Source: Mesorhizobium carmichaelinearum (GTDB taxonomy: Bacteria; Pseudomonadota; Alphaproteobacteria; Rhizobiales; Rhizobiaceae). From it: a stretch of 64,000 nt of DNA. Location: NCBI RefSeq assembly GCF_900199455.1, contig NZ_FZQR01000004.1, positions 558,001 through 622,000 of the forward strand. Direction: 5' to 3'. Each line of letters starts with the position of its first letter. The stretch's first letter is position 1. The position numbers were made by a program, and so were the translations under genes. The notes under the pieces were generated by a model. That model was not told where the DNA came from. It did not search any database and saw nothing but the letters and a program-made list of their open reading frames with translations. Below are positions 53,266 to 62,575 of the stretch, one piece after another.

Positions 53266-53997
53266 ATGGATGCAAGACAGTTGAAGGTCGAGGCCGCGCG
53301 GGCCGCCCTTGCCCATGTCACCGATGGCATGCGGCTCGGCATCGGCACCGGCACCACGGCGGAGGAATTCGTACGGCTGCTCGCCGACAAGGTCGCCACC
53401 GGCATGACCGTCATCGGTGTGCCGACTTCGGAGCGCACCGCAGCACTTTGCCGCGAGCTTGGCGTGCCATTGTCGACACTGGAGGAAACGCCCGAGCTCG
53501 ATCTCACCGTCGACGGCGCCGATGAGGTCGACCCGGAACTGACCCTGATCAAGGGCGGCGGCGGCGCGCTGCTGCGCGAGAAGATCGTGGCCGCGGCCTC
53601 GCAGCGCATGATCGTCATCGCCGACCGCTCGAAGATGGTCGAGACGCTCGGCCGGTTTCCGCTGCCGATCGAAGTCAATCAGTTCGGCCTGCGCGCCACG
53701 GAGATCGCGGTGGCCGCGGCGGCTGCAAATCTCGGCCTTTCCGGTCCGATTACATTGAGGATGACGGGAGGCCAGGCTTTTGTTACAGACGGCGGCCATT
53801 TTATCCTCGATGCATCTTTTGGCCGCATTCCGGATACAAGAGCGCTTTCGAATGCTCTCCATGCCATTCCGGGCGTGGTCGAGCATGGTCTTTTCATCGG
53901 GCTGGCGTCAGCGGCCATCATCGCCGGCGGCGACGGCATCCAAACCGTCCATGCCGCCCGAAAACCAGGGAGTTCTACCGATCATGATGTTGCATAA
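53266..53997 (+). CDS. rpiA: Ribose-5-phosphate isomerase A
   Basis: Interconverts ribose 5-phosphate and ribulose 5-phosphate. The protein is 243 residues from ATG 53266 ([15 protein letters not shown]), with a G-rich ribosome site 11-15 bases upstream; ATG 53200 lies inside the palindromic element and is rejected. Catalytic and phosphate-binding motifs are [20 protein letters not shown] (active-site Asp/Glu) and [12 protein letters not shown]. The 3' end overlaps the next gene by 14 bases. Confidence 0.96.
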   Translation: MDARQLKVEAARAALAHVTDGMRLGIGTGTTAEEFVRLLADKVATGMTVIGVPTSERTAALCRELGVPLSTLEETPELDLTVDGADEVDPELTLIKGGGGALLREKIVAAASQRMIVIADRSKMVETLGRFPLPIEVNQFGLRATEIAVAAAAANLGLSGPITLRMTGGQAFVTDGGHFILDASFGRIPDTRALSNALHAIPGVVEHGLFIGLASAAIIAGGDGIQTVHAARKPGSSTDHDVA

Positions 53998-54610
53998 CCG
54001 GGTTCGCGGCCTTTGCGTCGTTCTGGCGGCTTCGGCCGTTTTCGCCCTGTCGTCGCCGGCGTTTTCGCAGGACGTCACCGAATCGCACCTGAAGGCCGCC
54101 CGGGCGGCGGTCGCGGCGATCCATGCGACCGACCCGTTCGACAACATCCTGCCGCAGGCGGCCGCAGCGCTCGAATCGCAGCTGATCCAGAAGAACCCGG
54201 ACATGCAGGAACTGATCGGCAAGACGATCAGCGAGAAGGCGATGGCATTGGCCGCGCGCCGCGCCGATCTCGAGAAGGAAGCCGCCCTTGCCTATGCGAA
54301 GGTGTTTTCCGAAAAGGACCTCAACGACATCGCGGCCTTCTACAGCTCCGACGCCGGCAAGAAGCTGCTCGACAGCGGGCCGACCGTGACACGTGATTTG
54401 GTCAAGGCAGCCGACATCTGGCAGAACGGCGTCGCCCGCGATCTCGCCCAGCAGGTCGGCGAAACGCTGGCAGCGGCTGCCAAGGCCGCGGCACCGGCTG
54501 CGCCCGCGCCAGCGCCCGCTGATGGTGCCGCTCCGGCCGACGATGCGGCTCCGGCGGATGGCGCCGCGCCCGCCGACGGTTCGGCGCCTGCCGACGGCAC
54601 GCAGAACTGA
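53984..54610 (+). CDS. DUF2059 family exported protein
   Basis: A 208-residue secreted protein: signal peptide from ATG 53984 ([24 protein letters not shown], cut near AFS/Q). The DUF2059 domain (about 75-145) has [27 protein letters not shown]. The tail, from about 165, is a low-complexity series of APADG/APADD repeats. The function of DUF2059 is unknown. Its start lies 14 bases inside the end of rpiA, with GGGAG 11 bases upstream, so translation is coupled. A terminator follows. Confidence 0.88.
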   Translation: MMLHNRVRGLCVVLAASAVFALSSPAFSQDVTESHLKAARAAVAAIHATDPFDNILPQAAAALESQLIQKNPDMQELIGKTISEKAMALAARRADLEKEAALAYAKVFSEKDLNDIAAFYSSDAGKKLLDSGPTVTRDLVKAADIWQNGVARDLAQQVGETLAAAAKAAAPAAPAPAPADGAAPADDAAPADGAAPADGSAPADGTQN

Positions 54611-54647
54611 TTTCATTTTTCGAGGCGGCGTAGCTGCCTCTGGACCA

Positions 54648-54678
54648 GAAAGCCCGGCTTTGTCCGGGCTTTTCTTTT
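54648..54678 (+). terminator. Intrinsic terminator after the DUF2059 gene
   Basis: A 10-bp stem (54648-54657 gaaagcccgg with 54664-54673, its last pair being a G-U) and the six-base loop CTTTGT are followed by CTTTT. It ends the rpiA-DUF2059 transcript before gor. Confidence 0.85.
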
Positions 54679-54731
54679 GGCGTTTTGCATCCTACCTCTG
54701 GCTTGAACTTTCCCTCTCCAGGAGTCCCATC

Positions 54732-56120
54732 ATGGCCGGTTACGACTACGATCTCTTCGTCATCGGCGGCGGCTCGGGCGGGGTGAGGGCGGCGCGCGTC
54801 GCCGCGGCACTCGGCAAGCGCGTCGGCATCGCCGAGGAATACCGTTTTGGCGGCACCTGCGTCATCCGCGGCTGCGTGCCGAAGAAGCTCTATGTCTACG
54901 CTTCGCAGTTCCCGGAGCATTTTGCCGACGCAGCGGGCTATGGCTGGACGGTGCCGGAAGCCAGTTTCGACTGGCGCACACTGGTCGCCAACAAGGATCG
55001 CGAGATCAGCCGGCTGGAGGCGATCTACAAGAAGAATGTCGAGGGCGCCGGCGGCGAGGCTTTCCATTCGCGGGCGATGATCGTCGACCCGCATGTGATC
55101 CATCTTCTGGGCGAGGACCGCACCGTCACCGCCGACCAGATTCTGATCGCCACCGGCGGCCGTCCGGCGGCGCATCCAGCACTGCCCGGCCACGAACACT
55201 GCATCTTCTCCAACGAGGCTTTCGACCTCAAGGAGCTGCCGAAGGCGATCATGATCGAGGGCGGCGGCTACATCGCCGTCGAGTTTGCCAACATCTTCCA
55301 CGGTCTCGGCGTCGACACCACGCTGGTCTATCGCGGCAAGGAGATCCTCAGCCGTTTCGACATGGATCTGCGCCGCACGCTGCACGAGACCATGGAAAAG
55401 AAGGGAATCAAGATCCTCTGCCATGCGGTGAGCGAAGAGGTGCGCAAGCGGCCGGACGGCCGGCTCGACGCCGTTCTGACCAGCGGCCAAACGCTGACGG
55501 TTGACCAGGTCATGCTGGCCATCGGGCGTATTCCCAACACCGAGAATATGGGCCTGGAAGGCATCGGCATCGAGATGACCCCGGCCGGCGCGGTCAAGGT
55601 CGACGACTATTCCCGCACCAACATCGACAACATCTGGGCGATCGGCGACGTCACCAACCGCGTGCAGCTGACACCGGTGGCGATCCACGAAGCGATGTGC
55701 TTCGTCGAGACGGCATTCAAGAGCAACCCGACCGCGCCCGACCACGAAACGATCGCGACCGCCGTCTTCTCGCAACCGGAAATCGGCACGGTCGGCCTGT
55801 CGGAAGATGAGGCCGTCAAGCGTTTCGCCGATATCGAGATCTACCGCGCCAGCTTCCGGCCGATGCGGCATACGCTGTCCGGCCGCGACGAGAAGATGCT
55901 GATCAAGCTGGTGGTCGATGGCGCCTCTCGCAAAGTGCTCGGCGCCCATATATTGGGGCCGGATGCCGGCGAAATGGCGCAGCTGCTCGGCATTCCGCTG
56001 AAGGCCGGCCTGACCAAGGATGATTTCGACCGCACAATGGCCGTGCACCCGACCGCCGCGGAAGAACTCGTCACCATGTACAAGCCGACCTACCGCGTGA
56101 AGGACGGCCAGCGCGTCTGA
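54732..56120 (+). CDS. gor: Glutathione-disulfide reductase
   Basis: NADPH-dependent flavoenzyme that regenerates reduced glutathione. The 462 residues begin with the FAD motif YDLFVIGGGSGGVRAAR, the redox-active pair C43/C48 in FGGTCVIRGCVPKK, the NADPH-binding GGGYIAVEFANIF, the second FAD motif NIWAIGDVTNRVQLTPVAI, and the C-terminal HPTAAEEL carrying the active-site His-Glu dyad. Complete. ATG 54732 follows an AGGAG site by about eight bases. Confidence 0.96.
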   Translation: MAGYDYDLFVIGGGSGGVRAARVAAALGKRVGIAEEYRFGGTCVIRGCVPKKLYVYASQFPEHFADAAGYGWTVPEASFDWRTLVANKDREISRLEAIYKKNVEGAGGEAFHSRAMIVDPHVIHLLGEDRTVTADQILIATGGRPAAHPALPGHEHCIFSNEAFDLKELPKAIMIEGGGYIAVEFANIFHGLGVDTTLVYRGKEILSRFDMDLRRTLHETMEKKGIKILCHAVSEEVRKRPDGRLDAVLTSGQTLTVDQVMLAIGRIPNTENMGLEGIGIEMTPAGAVKVDDYSRTNIDNIWAIGDVTNRVQLTPVAIHEAMCFVETAFKSNPTAPDHETIATAVFSQPEIGTVGLSEDEAVKRFADIEIYRASFRPMRHTLSGRDEKMLIKLVVDGASRKVLGAHILGPDAGEMAQLLGIPLKAGLTKDDFDRTMAVHPTAAEELVTMYKPTYRVKDGQRV

Positions 56121-56162
56121 CTTTTCGCAAGCCGCCAGCGCTTGCTGCCAGGGGAGCAATCA

Positions 56163-57326
56163 ATGTCCGTGACAGCCAGTTCCACACCGCTTGATCATGC
56201 CTTCGGCGGACGTGTCGACCTGGTCATCGACAGGGCCGTCGAAGAAGGGCGCATCGTCGGCGCCGTGATCCTTGTCGCCCGGCGCGGCGAAATCCTTTAC
56301 AGCCGCGCCGCCGGCCTGGCCGACCGCGAAGCGAAGAGGCCGATGACGCCGGACGCAATCTTCCGGCTTGCGTCGGTCACCAAACCCGTCGTCGCGACTG
56401 CAGCACTTGCCCTTGTCGAAGCCGGTGACATCGGCCTGGATGATCCCTTGGCAAAATTCATCCCGGAATTCCGGCCGAAGCTGGCGGACGGCAGCGAACC
56501 CGTTATCACCATCCGTCATCTGCTGACGCACACCGCCGGGCTGGACTACCGTTTTCGTCAGGCGGCAGACGGGCCCTATCATCGCGCTGATGTCTCCGAC
56601 GGTCTCGACCAGCCCGGCCTCTCCATGGCCGCGAATCTCCGTCGTATCGCCTCGGTGCCACTGTCCTGTGTGCCAGGAACGGGCTGGGGCTATTCGGTGG
56701 CGATGGATGTACTGGGCGAGGCCATGGCGAGAGCCACGGGCGCCTCCTTGCCGGAGCTGGTCGATCGCCTGGTCGTCCAGCCGCTCGGTATGCATGACGC
56801 GGCCTTTGCCGTGCGCGATCGGTCCCGGCTGGCGACGCCCTACGCCGATGGGCCCGGCGAAGCCATCGTGATGGGAGAACATCACCGCGTGCCCTTTGGC
56901 GACGGTTTCATCTCATACTCGCCCGGCCGTGTCTTCGACCCTGCTTCCTTCGCCTCAGGCGGCACCGGTATGAACGGCACCGCCGGCGATGTCCTCAAGC
57001 TGCTTGAGGCGCTGCGTTCGGGCGGCGGGCCCGTCATCCGCCCCGAAACGGCAGCGGCCATGACCGGGGACGCGATACCGGGCCTCGAAACCACCATGCC
57101 CGGCTGGGGCTGGGGTCTCGGCTTCAGCGTCCTGCGCGACCCGCTCGCCGCATCGACGCCGCAGACCGCCGGCACCTGGCGCTGGGGCGGCGTCTACGGC
57201 CATTCCTGGTTCGTGGATCCGGCGTTGGACCTGACGGTGGTGGCGCTGACCAACACGGCAATCGCCGGCATGATGGGCGCCTTTCCCGATGCACTGCGCG
57301 ACGCCATCTATGGCAGGCAGGCCTGA
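56163..57326 (+). CDS. Beta-lactamase-related serine hydrolase (class C / EstB type)
   Basis: A 387-residue cytoplasmic-looking member of the beta-lactamase/D-aminopeptidase/EstB superfamily. ATG 56163 has GGGGAG nine bases upstream and there is no signal peptide. The SxxK motif is LASVTKPV (Ser about 69, Lys about 72). The Tyr of the second motif is probably GWGYSV, and the third motif (HxG or KTG-like) may be WRWGGVYGHSW. The lack of a leader argues for an esterase or a peptidase acting inside the cell, not for a secreted beta-lactamase. Confidence 0.88.
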   Translation: MSVTASSTPLDHAFGGRVDLVIDRAVEEGRIVGAVILVARRGEILYSRAAGLADREAKRPMTPDAIFRLASVTKPVVATAALALVEAGDIGLDDPLAKFIPEFRPKLADGSEPVITIRHLLTHTAGLDYRFRQAADGPYHRADVSDGLDQPGLSMAANLRRIASVPLSCVPGTGWGYSVAMDVLGEAMARATGASLPELVDRLVVQPLGMHDAAFAVRDRSRLATPYADGPGEAIVMGEHHRVPFGDGFISYSPGRVFDPASFASGGTGMNGTAGDVLKLLEALRSGGGPVIRPETAAAMTGDAIPGLETTMPGWGWGLGFSVLRDPLAASTPQTAGTWRWGGVYGHSWFVDPALDLTVVALTNTAIAGMMGAFPDALRDAIYGRQA

Positions 57327-57387
57327 GGCAACTCCACGAAGGACGGAACCCGCCGCGGGCATGGCCAGCGGCGGAGACAGTGATGCG

Positions 57388-58752
57388 CTACAACAGCGTG
57401 CCGCGCAGGATGACCAGCGCCACCGAGAAGTAGATCACCAGCCCGGTGACATCGACCAGGGTGGCAACAAACGGCGCTGATGCACTGGCAGGATCGAAAC
57501 CGATCCGTTTCAGGGCAAAGGGCAGCATCGATCCCGACAGGGAACCAAAAGTGACGATGCCGACCAGTGCGGCGCCAACCGTCGTGGCGATCAGCGGCCA
57601 ATGCGGCCCATAGTCGTAGAAGCCCATATACTGCCAGAGCGCGATACGGCAGATGCCGACCACGCCGAGCATGGCGCCCAGCACGAGACCGGTGGGCAGT
57701 TCGCGCAACGCCACCCGCCACCAGTCACGCAGGCCGATCTCGCGCAGTGCCAGCGCACGGATGACCAGCGAGGTCGCCTGTGAGCCGGAATTGCCGCCGG
57801 AGCTCATGATCAGCGGGATAAAGAGCGTCAGCACGATGGCCTTCTCCAGCTCGCCCTCGTAGCTCTGCATGGCGTTGGCGGTCAGCATTTCGCTGATGAA
57901 CAGCGCGCACAGCCAGCCGCCTCGTTTCTTGATCATCGAGAGGAAGCTCATCTTCATATAGGGCTCGTCGAGCGCCTCCATGCCGCCGAAGCGGTGCACG
58001 TCCTCCGTCGTCTCCTCGATCATCGTATCGATGATGTCGTCGATGGTGACGATGCCGAGGATCTTGCCGTGGTCGACGACCGGGACGGCGAGCAGATCGT
58101 ATTTGGAGATCGTCTGCGCCAGGGTTTCACGATCGGTCAGCGGCGTGACCGTGACCGGAACGCGGTCCGGCGCTACCGACAGGATCGGGTCGTCCGGTTC
58201 ACCGGTGATGAGCCGGCGCAGGCCGGTTGAGCGCACCAGCAGGTGTGTTTGCGGATCGACGATGTAGATCGCGTAGACGGTTTCGCGCGTCCGCTCGACC
58301 CTGCGGATGTAATCGAGCGTGCGCCCGACGGTCCAGTCCGAGGGAACGCTGACGAACTCCGTCGTCATGATCGATGCGGCGCTGCCTTCGGGATAACCCA
58401 GGATCGACAGCAGGGTCGCGCGCAACGGCGGCGCCAGCGCTCCGAGCAATTCGGAGCGTGCCGGCTCGTCGAGCTCGCGCAGGATGTCGGCCGCACGGTC
58501 GACCGACATGGCGGTGAGCAGCTTGCTTGCCTTGGGGCGGGGCAGGGCCTCCGCGAGTTCGGGTGCAGCTTCGAGTTCAGGCTGATCGAAAATCTCGACC
58601 AGCCGCTCGAAGGGGACCGCGCAAAGCAGATCCGTCGCGGTTTCGCGCGATTCACGGTTGAGCGCCTCGACCACGTCGGCGACATGGTCGTTTGCAAGGA
58701 TGCGGGCGATGGCGACGGCCTCGTCGTCCGCTACGGGAGAAAAATCGTTCAT
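57388..58752 (-). CDS. mgtE: Magnesium transporter MgtE
   Basis: Mg2+-gated channel of the inner membrane, 454 residues. N-terminal superhelical domain (about 20-120), two CBS domains (about 138-260, with DTMIEETTEDVHRFGGMEAL as plug helix), and five membrane helices from about 290. The pore signature PLIMSSGGNSGSQATSLVIRAL and the last-helix acid in FVATLVDVTGLVIYF are present. AAGGAG stands seven bases upstream of ATG 58752. About 180 bases of leader before it could hold a control element. Confidence 0.95.
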   Translation of the reverse strand: MNDFSPVADDEAVAIARILANDHVADVVEALNRESRETATDLLCAVPFERLVEIFDQPELEAAPELAEALPRPKASKLLTAMSVDRAADILRELDEPARSELLGALAPPLRATLLSILGYPEGSAASIMTTEFVSVPSDWTVGRTLDYIRRVERTRETVYAIYIVDPQTHLLVRSTGLRRLITGEPDDPILSVAPDRVPVTVTPLTDRETLAQTISKYDLLAVPVVDHGKILGIVTIDDIIDTMIEETTEDVHRFGGMEALDEPYMKMSFLSMIKKRGGWLCALFISEMLTANAMQSYEGELEKAIVLTLFIPLIMSSGGNSGSQATSLVIRALALREIGLRDWWRVALRELPTGLVLGAMLGVVGICRIALWQYMGFYDYGPHWPLIATTVGAALVGIVTFGSLSGSMLPFALKRIGFDPASASAPFVATLVDVTGLVIYFSVALVILRGTLL

Positions 58753-58930
58753 GGCTCACTCCTTGCCGTCCGGCAGGACATGAACCATTCAGGTCACGTC
58801 TAGGCGGACGGCGGTTGCGTTCGACTAATACTGTCGCCAGGCATGGCGCGGTGACCTTTCCGCTTGCGGGTTCGCGTTTGACTATCGGCAAGCCGGCGCA
58901 ACATAGGAGTGCATCTTGCCGAGTCAATCG
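58753..58930 (-). promoter_or_regulatory. Structured leader upstream of mgtE, possible Mg2+-responsive element
   Basis: The 180 bases before mgtE (minus strand) include CACTCCTATG early on, several G+C-rich hairpins (for example TGCCGGACGGCA next to the ribosome site at about 58770-58782, and CGCCATGCCTGGCG around 58835-58850) and AAAGGTCACCG. CTCCTAT plus a following GC-rich arm recalls part of the M-box Mg2+ riboswitch, but the full consensus is not matched. Treat as a candidate only. Confidence 0.25.
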
Positions 58931-59023
58931 TGGTGAGTGAGGAAAACGGCGCCTGACGGCTCCGATCGCGATACTGTGATCGCCGACTGCCGCCAGATGC
59001 GGCAAGTCGCGGTGAAATCACGG

Positions 59024-60916
59024 TTATTTCTGCTTCAGCCGACGCGAGAAACGCAGCCATTTGTCCTCGACCGGCCGTGGCTGCGCCAGGATCGTGGTGA
59101 GTTCGACGGGCAGGGTTGGAGTCAGCGGTTTCTTGGTGGCGACGCCGTCGGCGATTAGGACGATCGAGTGGTAAAACTCGGTGCCGGCAGCTGATCTCGG
59201 CGCCACCGCTTCGTGCATGACGCTGATCACCGTGACATCGGGGCAGTTGTCCTTGATCGCCTGATGGAAGGCAATCTTGCCCTCCGGGTCGAGGGCGCCG
59301 GTCGCCTCGTCGAGGAACAGCAATCCCGGCTGCTGCAGGATGATGCGGGCCACCACCAGCTTCTGCTTCTGGCCGCCCGACAAAACCTGATCCCAGCTTT
59401 TGCCCTCGCGGCTCTCATTGGCCATTTGTTCGATGAAGTCGCCGAGCCCAGCCTTGTGCAGCGCGGACGCGACCTGGGCGTCGCCATGGTCATGTTCGGA
59501 GCCCGGCAGGCAGACCAGCTGTTTCAGCGACACTTGCGGGAGCTTGACCTCCTGGGCGGCATAAAAACTCTTCACCCCGTCAGGGAAGACGATGGTGCCG
59601 TGGCCGTACGGCCAGAGACCGTTGATCGCCTTGATCAGCGAAGTCTTGCCGCAACCGGATTCGCCTTTCAGGAAGGTCCACTCGCCGCGCCGGAAGCGCA
59701 AATTGGCGGCGCTGAGGAAAGGTGTAGCGTCCTCGCCCTGATGCGCCAGTTCGAGCTTCTGGATGGTCAGGCCAAAAACCGGATTCTGGCTGGCATAGTG
59801 GAAGTCGGAACGGCCGGTCTGGCTGTAGAACGCTTGCGGGTGCTGAACATTCTCGATCGCATTCGCCAGCTCGGTGACACGCTGGCTGTTGGCACGCAGC
59901 GTCGCAATGGCCGGCATGACATGGATGAACCACGAGCACTGGCTGATCAGCTGGGCGACCATTTCAGAGCCGGTTATGTAGCCTTTGTAGTCCAGGCGGT
60001 TGTGGATGAACGACACGAGACCGGGACCATAGGCGACGATCCGGGCGCCGATGAAATTGTAGATCAGCTCGAACGAGGTATAGCTGTTGTTGACGACATT
60101 GAGCCGGCCCCAGGTTTTGTCGATATCGACATAGAGCTTGTCGTGCATCGACTTTTGCACGTCCTCGCCATGCGAGGCGGCGACATGGAAGCTGCGGCGC
60201 AGGAATGTCGTCAGTTCACTGCGGTAACTGCCCTCGGCCTGCTGCATGCGGATATTGAGCCGCTCGAGCAGGCGCCCAAGCCTGACCGCGATCCAGGTGT
60301 TCAGCGGCACGTAGATGGCGACGGCGAGGAAAGCCAGCACTGCGCTGCCATAACTGCCGAGGAACTCCAGCCCTTTAACCTCGACCGAGGATCCGATCAG
60401 ATTTTCGCCGATAAAATAGAGCGAGGTCGCGACACCCAGGACGCCCATGGCAAGACCGATCGCCCCGCCGGTCATGTCCTTGATGGATTCCTGGATGCGC
60501 TGGTCGATGTTGTCGGGAGCCACGATGCCGCCGGCCGCCGAACCATGCTGGGCATGGAAATGGGTATGATTGCCGTCGAGCAGAGCCTGGTTGAACTGGC
60601 TGTTCAGCCAGCCACGCCATTTGCGGTGCAACGTTGCGGAGACAAGACCGCGCACGCCGGTGAAGCCGGCATCCTTGAGCACGACCAGCACCACCAATAT
60701 GCCGGCATTGGTCAGAATTGCGCGCAGCGGGCTGGTGTTGGCGGCATCGTGGAAGAAGGCAATCGAATTGCCCAACTCGCCCAAAGCCAAGGCAAACCAG
60801 ACGCCGGCCTTGCTGGAAAGCGCCGTTAGCAGGGCGATGACAATGGTGAGTGTCCAGGCTTCCTTCCAGCGATCCGAGACCCAGTAGGCCCGCATCACCC
60901 CCCAGAAACTGCGCAT
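59024..60916 (-). CDS. ABC transporter with fused membrane and ATPase domains, SbmA/YddA-like
   Basis: A 630-residue half-transporter from ATG 60916 (MRSFWGVMRAYWVSDRWKEAW); a TTG at 61021 would add 35 unconserved residues. Six helices lie in the first ~340 residues with the SbmA/BacA-like signature HRKWRGWLNSQFNQALLDGNHTHFHAQHG and PDNIDQRIQESI. The ATPase half has Walker A GESGCGKTSL, signature LSGGQKQKL, Walker B LLFLDEATGALD and switch His in SVMHEAV. Relatives move vitamin B12, peptides or very-long-chain fatty acids; BacA-related proteins matter in rhizobial symbiosis. Substrate unknown. Confidence 0.9.
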   Translation of the reverse strand: MRSFWGVMRAYWVSDRWKEAWTLTIVIALLTALSSKAGVWFALALGELGNSIAFFHDAANTSPLRAILTNAGILVVLVVLKDAGFTGVRGLVSATLHRKWRGWLNSQFNQALLDGNHTHFHAQHGSAAGGIVAPDNIDQRIQESIKDMTGGAIGLAMGVLGVATSLYFIGENLIGSSVEVKGLEFLGSYGSAVLAFLAVAIYVPLNTWIAVRLGRLLERLNIRMQQAEGSYRSELTTFLRRSFHVAASHGEDVQKSMHDKLYVDIDKTWGRLNVVNNSYTSFELIYNFIGARIVAYGPGLVSFIHNRLDYKGYITGSEMVAQLISQCSWFIHVMPAIATLRANSQRVTELANAIENVQHPQAFYSQTGRSDFHYASQNPVFGLTIQKLELAHQGEDATPFLSAANLRFRRGEWTFLKGESGCGKTSLIKAINGLWPYGHGTIVFPDGVKSFYAAQEVKLPQVSLKQLVCLPGSEHDHGDAQVASALHKAGLGDFIEQMANESREGKSWDQVLSGGQKQKLVVARIILQQPGLLFLDEATGALDPEGKIAFHQAIKDNCPDVTVISVMHEAVAPRSAAGTEFYHSIVLIADGVATKKPLTPTLPVELTTILAQPRPVEDKWLRFSRRLKQK

Positions 60917-61419
60917 CGAGGATACCGGCGTCAAATGCGACCGCCCTGCGGCGCCGCGGTGTAGTCCATCCGGTACTGACTCTTGCGATCGTCTGCCGAT
61001 CCGAATCACGATCCCGCCCAAACCTTTTTTGTTTTGTTACGGATAGTAACACCAATTGATCATTTTCCATTAATTTTTGTAGGGGGGCAGCGAGATTGAA
61101 GTTCCAGCCGTGTCCGCAAGGCAACAGAAAAGGCTTTCCAAGCGTCGCGCGGAAGTCGGCGGAAAAGCTATTAAACGCAATAATATCAAATTGTTACCGG
61201 ATGACGATGCCGGGGGTGCATACTTTCCCTAAGGGAAGGTATTCACACGATTTCGTGACTCATTTTGGCTTGTCCGGCCGACCGAACTTTCATTGCGGGC
61301 TAACGAAAATTCCCGAAAACGTGCCGTCATTGATATCTGCTTTGACAATTCCCGCGTCCGGGATTGAACCTTCCGGGGCGTTGTCGACACCCAGGATTGT
61401 CCAACAGGGAAGCTTCCTC
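60917..61419. other. 500-base gap between the ABC transporter and a secreted-protein gene
   Basis: Divergent promoter region without a supported gene. It contains the TGTTAC-N5-GTAACA palindrome at 61035-61051, an A+T-rich stretch (61055-61080), a palindrome around TTCCCTAAGGGAA (61225-61237), CACGATTTCGTG (61245-61256) and, just before 61420, the ribosome site AGGGAAG of the next gene. Confidence 0.5.
61035..61051. promoter_or_regulatory. TetR-like operator upstream of the SbmA/YddA-like gene
   Basis: Perfect 6-bp arms TGTTAC (61035-61040) and GTAACA (61046-61051) around a 5-base centre, located 119 bases upstream of the transporter ATG. The size and A+T flanks fit a repressor site. No regulator gene is adjacent, so the binding protein must lie elsewhere. 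Confidence 0.5.
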
Positions 61420-61854
61420 ATGCTCACACGCGCAACCGCAGCTTTCGTCCTGGTGGCCTGGCTACCCCTCCCTTTGGCGCATGCCGCCGAACAGAGCATC
61501 CCGGCCAGCGCCGAGGGCCAGATCGAATTCAACACGCCATCCGATAACATTGGCTGCATCTACACGCCGAAAGGCGGCACCAGCACCTATGAGCCACAGG
61601 ATGGCGGCCCGGAACTGAGCTGCTCGCGCGTCGAGCCGAGCTACATCACCATCATCCTCGGCCCCAAGGGGCCAGCAACGCTGATCAAGAATCCAGGCGA
61701 ACAGCCTTGCTGCAGCGACGTCACAAGGCTCGCCTATGGCAACAGCTGGAGCGCTGGGCCCTTCTTCTGCCAGTCATCGACCAAGGGACTGACCTGCACC
61801 GCCACAAATGGCCACGGATTTTTTATCAGCAAGGCGAAGGCGACGGTGAAGTAA
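61420..61854 (+). CDS. Exported Cys-rich protein, uncharacterised
   Basis: A 144-residue secreted protein: signal peptide from ATG 61420 (MLTRATAAFVLVAWLPLPLAHA). The mature protein reads EFNTPSDNIGCIYTPKGGTSTYEPQDGGPELSCSRVEPSYITIILGP, then NPGEQPCCSDVTRLAYGNSWSAGPFFCQSSTKGLTCTATNGHGFFISKAKA. Six cysteines and the late TNGHGFFISKAK block (also seen in other small actinobacterial and rhizobial secreted proteins, from memory) suggest a disulfide-stabilised periplasmic domain. Function unknown. Confidence 0.82.
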   Translation: MLTRATAAFVLVAWLPLPLAHAAEQSIPASAEGQIEFNTPSDNIGCIYTPKGGTSTYEPQDGGPELSCSRVEPSYITIILGPKGPATLIKNPGEQPCCSDVTRLAYGNSWSAGPFFCQSSTKGLTCTATNGHGFFISKAKATVK

Positions 61855-61878
61855 CGCCTGCCTTTGTAGGAACCTGCC

Positions 61879-62559
61879 TCAGCCGACTTTGTCCAGCTCG
61901 CCCCGGGCCTTGGCCGCCGCCACCTGGCGGATGGCATCAGCCAGCGTGTCGGCGTCCTGAGCGCCCATCACGGCATATTTGCCTTCAAGCAGAAAACACG
62001 GCACGCCTGATATGCCCATGCGTGATGCCGTGGCGATCTCCGTGCGCACCGCTTCGACATCGGCGTCGGTCGGCAAGAGCGTGGCCACCACGGACGCATC
62101 CATACCGGCCTCGCGGGCGGCTTCGACCAACACGGCATGGTCGCCGATGTTGACGCCTTCCTCGAAATTCAGCTGGAACAGGCGACGGACCAGCCTGTTC
62201 TGCACGGCTTCGCCGGCAGCACCCGCCCAGCGGATCAGGCGGTGCGCATCCAGCGTGTTCGGCGCCACCTTGATGGCATCGAAAGCAAAGGAAATGCCCT
62301 CCGCCTCGCCAAGCGGCTCGATGCGGGCATGGATCTCGCGAATGCGCTCTTCGCTGCCGAACTTGGCCAGCATATACTCCCGGCGGTCCTTGCCTTGCGG
62401 CGGAATGGTCGGATCGAGCTGGAACGGCCGCCAGCGTATGTGCACATCGACATCGCCGGCCGCGGCAACCGCTCTGTCCAGCCGCTTCTGGCCAATGAAA
62501 CACCACGGACAGACGACGTCCGACACCACATCGACAGTAATGGCGTTCGCTTCGCTCAT
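61879..62559 (-). CDS. DsbA-family FrnE-type thiol oxidoreductase
   Basis: A 226-residue protein of the DsbA/FrnE family, thioredoxin fold with a helical insert. Active-site C17-P-W-C20 is in SDVVCPWCFIGQKRLD; the cis-Pro loop is SGVPCFLLEGKYAVMGAQ near the C-terminus with a further Cys. There is no signal peptide, so it is cytosolic and probably acts on small-molecule or protein thiols. ATG 62559 has GGAGA nine bases upstream. It starts 16 bases after the stop of the upstream binding-protein gene, so the two may share a transcript. Confidence 0.92.
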   Translation of the reverse strand: MSEANAITVDVVSDVVCPWCFIGQKRLDRAVAAAGDVDVHIRWRPFQLDPTIPPQGKDRREYMLAKFGSEERIREIHARIEPLGEAEGISFAFDAIKVAPNTLDAHRLIRWAGAAGEAVQNRLVRRLFQLNFEEGVNIGDHAVLVEAAREAGMDASVVATLLPTDADVEAVRTEIATASRMGISGVPCFLLEGKYAVMGAQDADTLADAIRQVAAAKARGELDKVG

Positions 62560-62575
62560 CTCGATCTCCGGATTG

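Noticed and set aside
54402..56159. 585-codon minus-strand frame opposite gor
   Set aside because: Shadow of the glutathione reductase codon pattern; no motif and it spans a terminator.
56163..57326. Secreted AmpC-type beta-lactamase conferring resistance
   Set aside because: There is no signal peptide and the second and third motifs diverge from AmpC; the EstB/D-aminopeptidase group is a better description.
59213..60829. 538-codon plus-strand frame opposite the ABC transporter
   Set aside because: Shadow frame; the minus strand has complete Walker motifs and membrane helices.
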